Position numbers and translations under genes: made by a program | From: Hofstenia miamia | Taxonomy: Eukaryota; Xenacoelomorpha; Acoela | Length of the DNA stretch: 64,000 bases | Assembly (NCBI GenBank): GCA_004352715.1 | Contig: SCFE01000074.1 | Span: 88,228 to 152,227 of the forward strand | Direction of reading: 5' to 3' | In this document: in pieces, positions 60,201 to 64,000 of the stretch | Layout: each line of letters begins with the position of its first letter | Numbering within the stretch: the first letter of the stretch is position 1 | Notes under the pieces: model-generated | What the model saw: only the letters and a program-made list of their open reading frames with translations | Told to the model about the DNA's origin: nothing | The model's database searches: none

Positions 60201-63084
60201 CGTATTTAACAAAGTGGACAAAGCACTCCTCGGCTCATCACTGCCTGAAATGATGATAAAATATACAATTTTAATTCATTAAATCAACAACTAAAATGTT
60301 TTTTCAAAAAGAAAAGAGCTTGTATAGAGTGTGGAAATTGAAAGCCCATAAAAATTTGAGAACATTATTTTCTGCTATTTAATGAATTTAACAACTTTAA
60401 TTTCAAACGATTATTCTATTACAAAGTTATATGCTTTTAGTAGTCAATCATTAAAATTTGGACTCTGAACAAACGACATAAATAATTTTTTCAATGAACG
60501 ACTAACTAATTATTTTGTGCTTTCTGAAAATGACTTTGGAAATGCAAGGAAATCTGAAAGCAATCTCTACTTTACGTTTAATTATTCTTGTACTCTTGTC
60601 AATCTTTTCTAATTCTGTAGACAAAAGTTCTATACTTTTAGACTCTTGTTCATTTAATTTTTCCACAATTTACTTAAAACTGTTTTAATGCAATGTAACC
60701 TAAATTCAATTGAATAATTATAATTTAAGAGGAAAGATGCTAATTAAATTTTATGGGGCGTCAGTGTTATTAAAAATGCAGTTATATTTTCTTAAGAACT
60801 CCTTAAGTATTATTTCAAACTCCATTAAGTATTTTTCCAAAACTGTCAAGAGAATTCTGTGTGTTTGGCACCAAACTATAAAATCCATATCATAAATTAT
60901 GTAATGGATAAGAAATTTGAAATCAAAGAAATTTTGTGCAATCAAAAAATCAATTTTTTGCACATTTTTCAATGCCAATTTCCACATAAGTGTACACCTC
61001 TTGCTTAAATTATTTGAATCACCTTAAAAATTTTAACTATACTCACGTAAAGTGCCAAGTTCTGTGTAATAAACACAATACAGTACAATAGAGTTATGAT
61101 TGTATTTACAACATATATTTATGAAAATACAAGTTAAAGCAGATTAATTGAAAAGCAACGATTAAATCAGTTAATTATGAACAAAAGATCAACCGTATTA
61201 AAGGGGATTTAAGTTTTTCAGTTAATTATTGTCGAAATTAATGGCCCATGTCGTACAAATTTTGCAATAGAAATAGTAGCGAATTCAATAGAAAAATTGC
61301 TTTTAGGCGTAAACTAGTGGCATTCTGGCCATTATAAAATTTTTTTTCGATATTGCTATCACTTTATTGTTTTTTTGTTACTAATGTGTTGAAGCTGGTC
61401 CATTTTTTGTTATATATACTTTAACAGATTAAATCAGGTTAAAATCAGAAGAAGTTTCTACATGTATAATTTCTGGATAGGATAGAATCAAGCAAATTAG
61501 CGCCCGCAATAATTAGATATAATGTTTACAAACAATAAAATGGAAGTTTATGTTTATCTCTCTGTCACTTTACATGTGCTTCAATTTATGCATATGCGAA
61601 ACATCTCCTTCTATTGAAAAGGTTATCGAAAAACTTATATGAGTTATCAGAAAATTAATTTCTTTAATTGAAGAAACCATCTTTGTTGCAATTTGAATCA
61701 TTGCTTAACAATACAGTAGTCATTGTCGATATATTTACGTTGATTAAGAACACGTTACTACGTAATAGTTAATCATTAAAGCATTAAGATAAATGTGATC
61801 AAGGGAAAGTGAAGTGTCTGCGATCCAATACATGATTCGATCATTCAATATATCTCAATAGACGTTTCGATTATCATAAATATTGGCTAAAAACAAAGTT
61901 CAGCATCCTTATTGAGACTTTATTCACCAAAATTGTTTTCTACAAAACACTTGATTTCTAAGTTAACAGATGAAGTGTTTTGCGATAGCTAGTGAAAATA
62001 TATTTCACACTACTGAAAAAAGTTCAGCAACATTTGATGCCCAAGAGATGCAATTAAGTTATTCTTTCAACATTTTGTTTTGAGTGTGCCATTTAGAATC
62101 AGCAATTATCGTAAGAGATCGATAGACACATTGATATTTTTAAAGGTTGTGATAGATAATCTTTACAATAATATCTATTTCCTGACAATCGATTTTGCAC
62201 CCTTGATTGGGACAATATGATCAGCCGAATAAAGCAAGCCTCAATGGGTTAGTTAGAATGCAATAAAGAAAACACTGTAACTATACTAAACTTTTTTATA
62301 AAACCAAATATTGCGCAAAGAATATACAATGATGCTTAATTCGAGTTTAAGTTAAAGTAATTAATTCTAATTTTTTGTTATGAATAATTAATTACATTAA
62401 AACTATATAGCAAATAGACAGAATTGATTTTTGATTTTGTAGCACGTTTCTAATTCCCAGCTTTTCATTAATGTTGCATGTGGTTCTTCAATTTGCCCCA
62501 TAGCTTAACTACGCACATCACCTTTCAGTCAAAATGATGTGTTATTGGAAATTGTGCTCATATATTATAGTTGCACTCGAGTAATTTACTGCACACTTCT
62601 TTTAGTCAAGCATATTTGGAAATGTCCTTACTTTAGATACAGACGACCCGTTTTAATTGATTGTTTCCAAGCGGTGATTGTTTGTGTTGCAATTGAAAAA
62701 GCTCGCACTATTAATTTTTCCTGCTTTTCAATCAAAAAGCAATAACCTGATATGAAGCAGGATGAAAACATAATTAGGTTTCAATTGAAGCATAGTTTTG
62801 CCTTTTTCTCCCATACACTGACTGACTTTTTCAATGCATTAAAGTGATTAAATTTAACAGATAGTGTTGTTTACAACAAAAAACTCTCTAATTAATAACT
62901 TTAATTAGTGATGGTTTTAAGTAATTGTGAGAGTTTCATTTTTCTTCTATTGCAATTTTTTAAATTCGAATTTAAACTTTTCAAGTTTGCTTAAAATGAG
63001 AATTCTTATAGCTTGTTAGTTTTTCTTGGCTGTTATCAAAAAAGTTTGTTAATTCTTAGACAAATATAAACGTTTCTATTCCAG

Positions 63085-63176
63085 GTGACTTTATTAAAGG
63101 CGTAATTAAACAGATAGAATTGCTACTAAATATGCCAGACTTTTTATCTGTACTTATTACACACCTGTACAAGAGA
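63085..63176 (+). CDS. Internal exon, unidentified helical protein
   Basis: Acceptor tttctattccag, then GT completing a codon and 30 codons: DFIKGVIKQIELLLNMPDFL and SVLITHLYKR, with donor AGA|gtaaat. The other two frames hit stops. The product is predicted to be helical with no recognised domain. Likely a mid-gene exon of a + strand gene running off the right edge. Confidence 0.55.
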
Positions 63177-63397
63177 GTAAATTATTTAATAATGAATTTT
63201 TGGATTTAGGAGTTTTCAGTTAACTAAGAGCAAAATTTTTATGTTTATCATTGTATATTGAATTTATCAATAACAAAGGATAATAAATTGATACTCTCAT
63301 TTACGTAATCTCATTATTTTAACCAATCATCAAAAACTAAATTAAGCTTTGTGTTAAAGCTTGATTTCACTTCCATTTTTAAAATTTTCAAAGAAAA

Positions 63398-63484
63398 ATG
63401 ATGGAGGCGGAAATGTTAGAGGTCATAAATAAAGACGTTGTTGAAACAGTCATCTCCAATATACAACACAAACATAAACTTAAG
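63398..63484 (+). CDS. Exon of an unidentified helical protein near the right edge
   Basis: Open frame MMEAEMLEVINKDVVETVIS then NIQHKHKLK, ending at donor CTTAAG|gtatat. It could begin at ATG 63398, or be an internal exon entered at 63394 (phase 2) or after GGAG at 63407 (phase 0, which fits the exon at 63085). An amphipathic helix rich in Glu and Val; no family recognised. Confidence 0.45.
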
Positions 63485-64000
63485 GTATATATTTTTCACA
63501 TACTATTGACTTTTTTTCTAAATATGCAAAATTTATGATCATGTTTGAAGTTCACTAATTCACTATTTCATATTATAATATAATTATATTAATATTTTAA
63601 TAATTCAATACAATGTTTTATTAAATTGTCGTTACATTAGCCATTAGCATTGAAATGCAATAAATACATGATATTGTACTAGTTATTCACCTACGATGGA
63701 GAAGAGGACATTTGCACGTTCCAGGGAAAACTCAAATGATTAAATTTTACAAGCTTTTCACTTCAATACCGACAAATAGCAGAATTTTATAATCAATTGT
63801 GTTAAAAAATCATTTTATTTGGTAAATGTTTTAGTCGGTACTAATCTCATCTATACTTAAGGTTTCATTGTGATATTTAATGTTATCTAGCTCCTGACTT
63901 CTCATATATATGTATATGAAATTCAAAATCCTGGAGTCTTAAACTTGATATAGCCTTTTTGCAGATTGTTTTCTTCACATAGCAACTAAAATATGCAAAA

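Larger units (their letters stand above)
57836..63084. other. Probable intron or intergenic DNA
   Basis: Lies between the first exon at 57716 and the exons at 63.1 kb. It holds a TA array and the paired palindromes. No exon that links the two in phase was found. Confidence 0.45.

Noticed and set aside
62532-62674. Possible exon QNDVLLEIVLIYYSCTR... with acceptor cctttcag and donor GCG|gtgatt
   Set aside because: Hydrophobic chance-like composition, and its exit phase does not fit the exon at 63085.
1-64000. tRNA, rRNA, CRISPR arrays, bacterial operons or riboswitches
   Set aside because: None seen by eye; spliced genes, TA microsatellites and eukaryotic transposons indicate animal nuclear DNA. 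Small RNAs could be missed without a covariance-model search.

Overview
This is AT-rich nuclear DNA from a eukaryote, almost certainly an invertebrate animal. Genes are split by GT-AG introns, some very short. The DNA between them is crowded with TA microsatellites, short inverted-repeat transposons (MITEs) and decayed non-LTR and Penelope-like elements. There are no operons, ribosome-binding sites or CRISPR arrays. The sequence alone does not fix the phylum. Twelve runs of N break the window. Several sit inside (TA)n tracts or between near-identical copies of the same block, so part of the apparent structure is assembly artefact.

The main gene is telomerase reverse transcriptase (TERT), on the + strand at 8532-18284. 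Seven exons join in phase to give about 861 residues: a probable TEN domain, a clear TRBD (CP/QFP region and T motif), RT motifs 1, 2, A, B', C, D and E, and a C-terminal extension. The catalytic aspartates are present (D464 in motif A, D625 and D626 in motif C). A very large last exon (17058-18284) carries everything from motif A to the stop. Intron 2 holds a decayed Penelope-like element, a member of the RT family closest to TERT. A Tc1/mariner-like MITE lies about 0.5 kb after the stop.

Layout. 0-8.5 kb: repeats, a Penelope RT remnant at about 2.7-3.3 kb (minus), and two gapped TA arrays. 8.5-18.3 kb: TERT. 18.8-25.7 kb: a dense MITE field and a degraded LINE. 25.7-37.5 kb: mostly featureless AT-rich DNA. 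37.6-39.7 kb: a degraded RTE-like LINE. 40-49.4 kb: repeats, including two hAT-like MITEs, a foldback element and the second, inverted copy of the roughly 540-bp MITE. 49.9-53.3 kb: the 3' part of a + strand gene for an ARM/HEAT-like helical protein, with a second Penelope fragment (GIY-YIG end) and a 1-kb gap inside it. 53.8-54.1 kb: the last exon of a convergent minus-strand gene for a probable single-pass membrane protein. 57.6-63.5 kb: a TATA/CCAAT promoter with a first coding exon, then at 63.1-63.5 kb internal exons of a + strand gene that leaves the window.

No novel multi-gene system is visible. The points most worth following are the complete divergent TERT with a possible 42-nt cassette exon, the Penelope remnants around and inside it, and the several MITE families.
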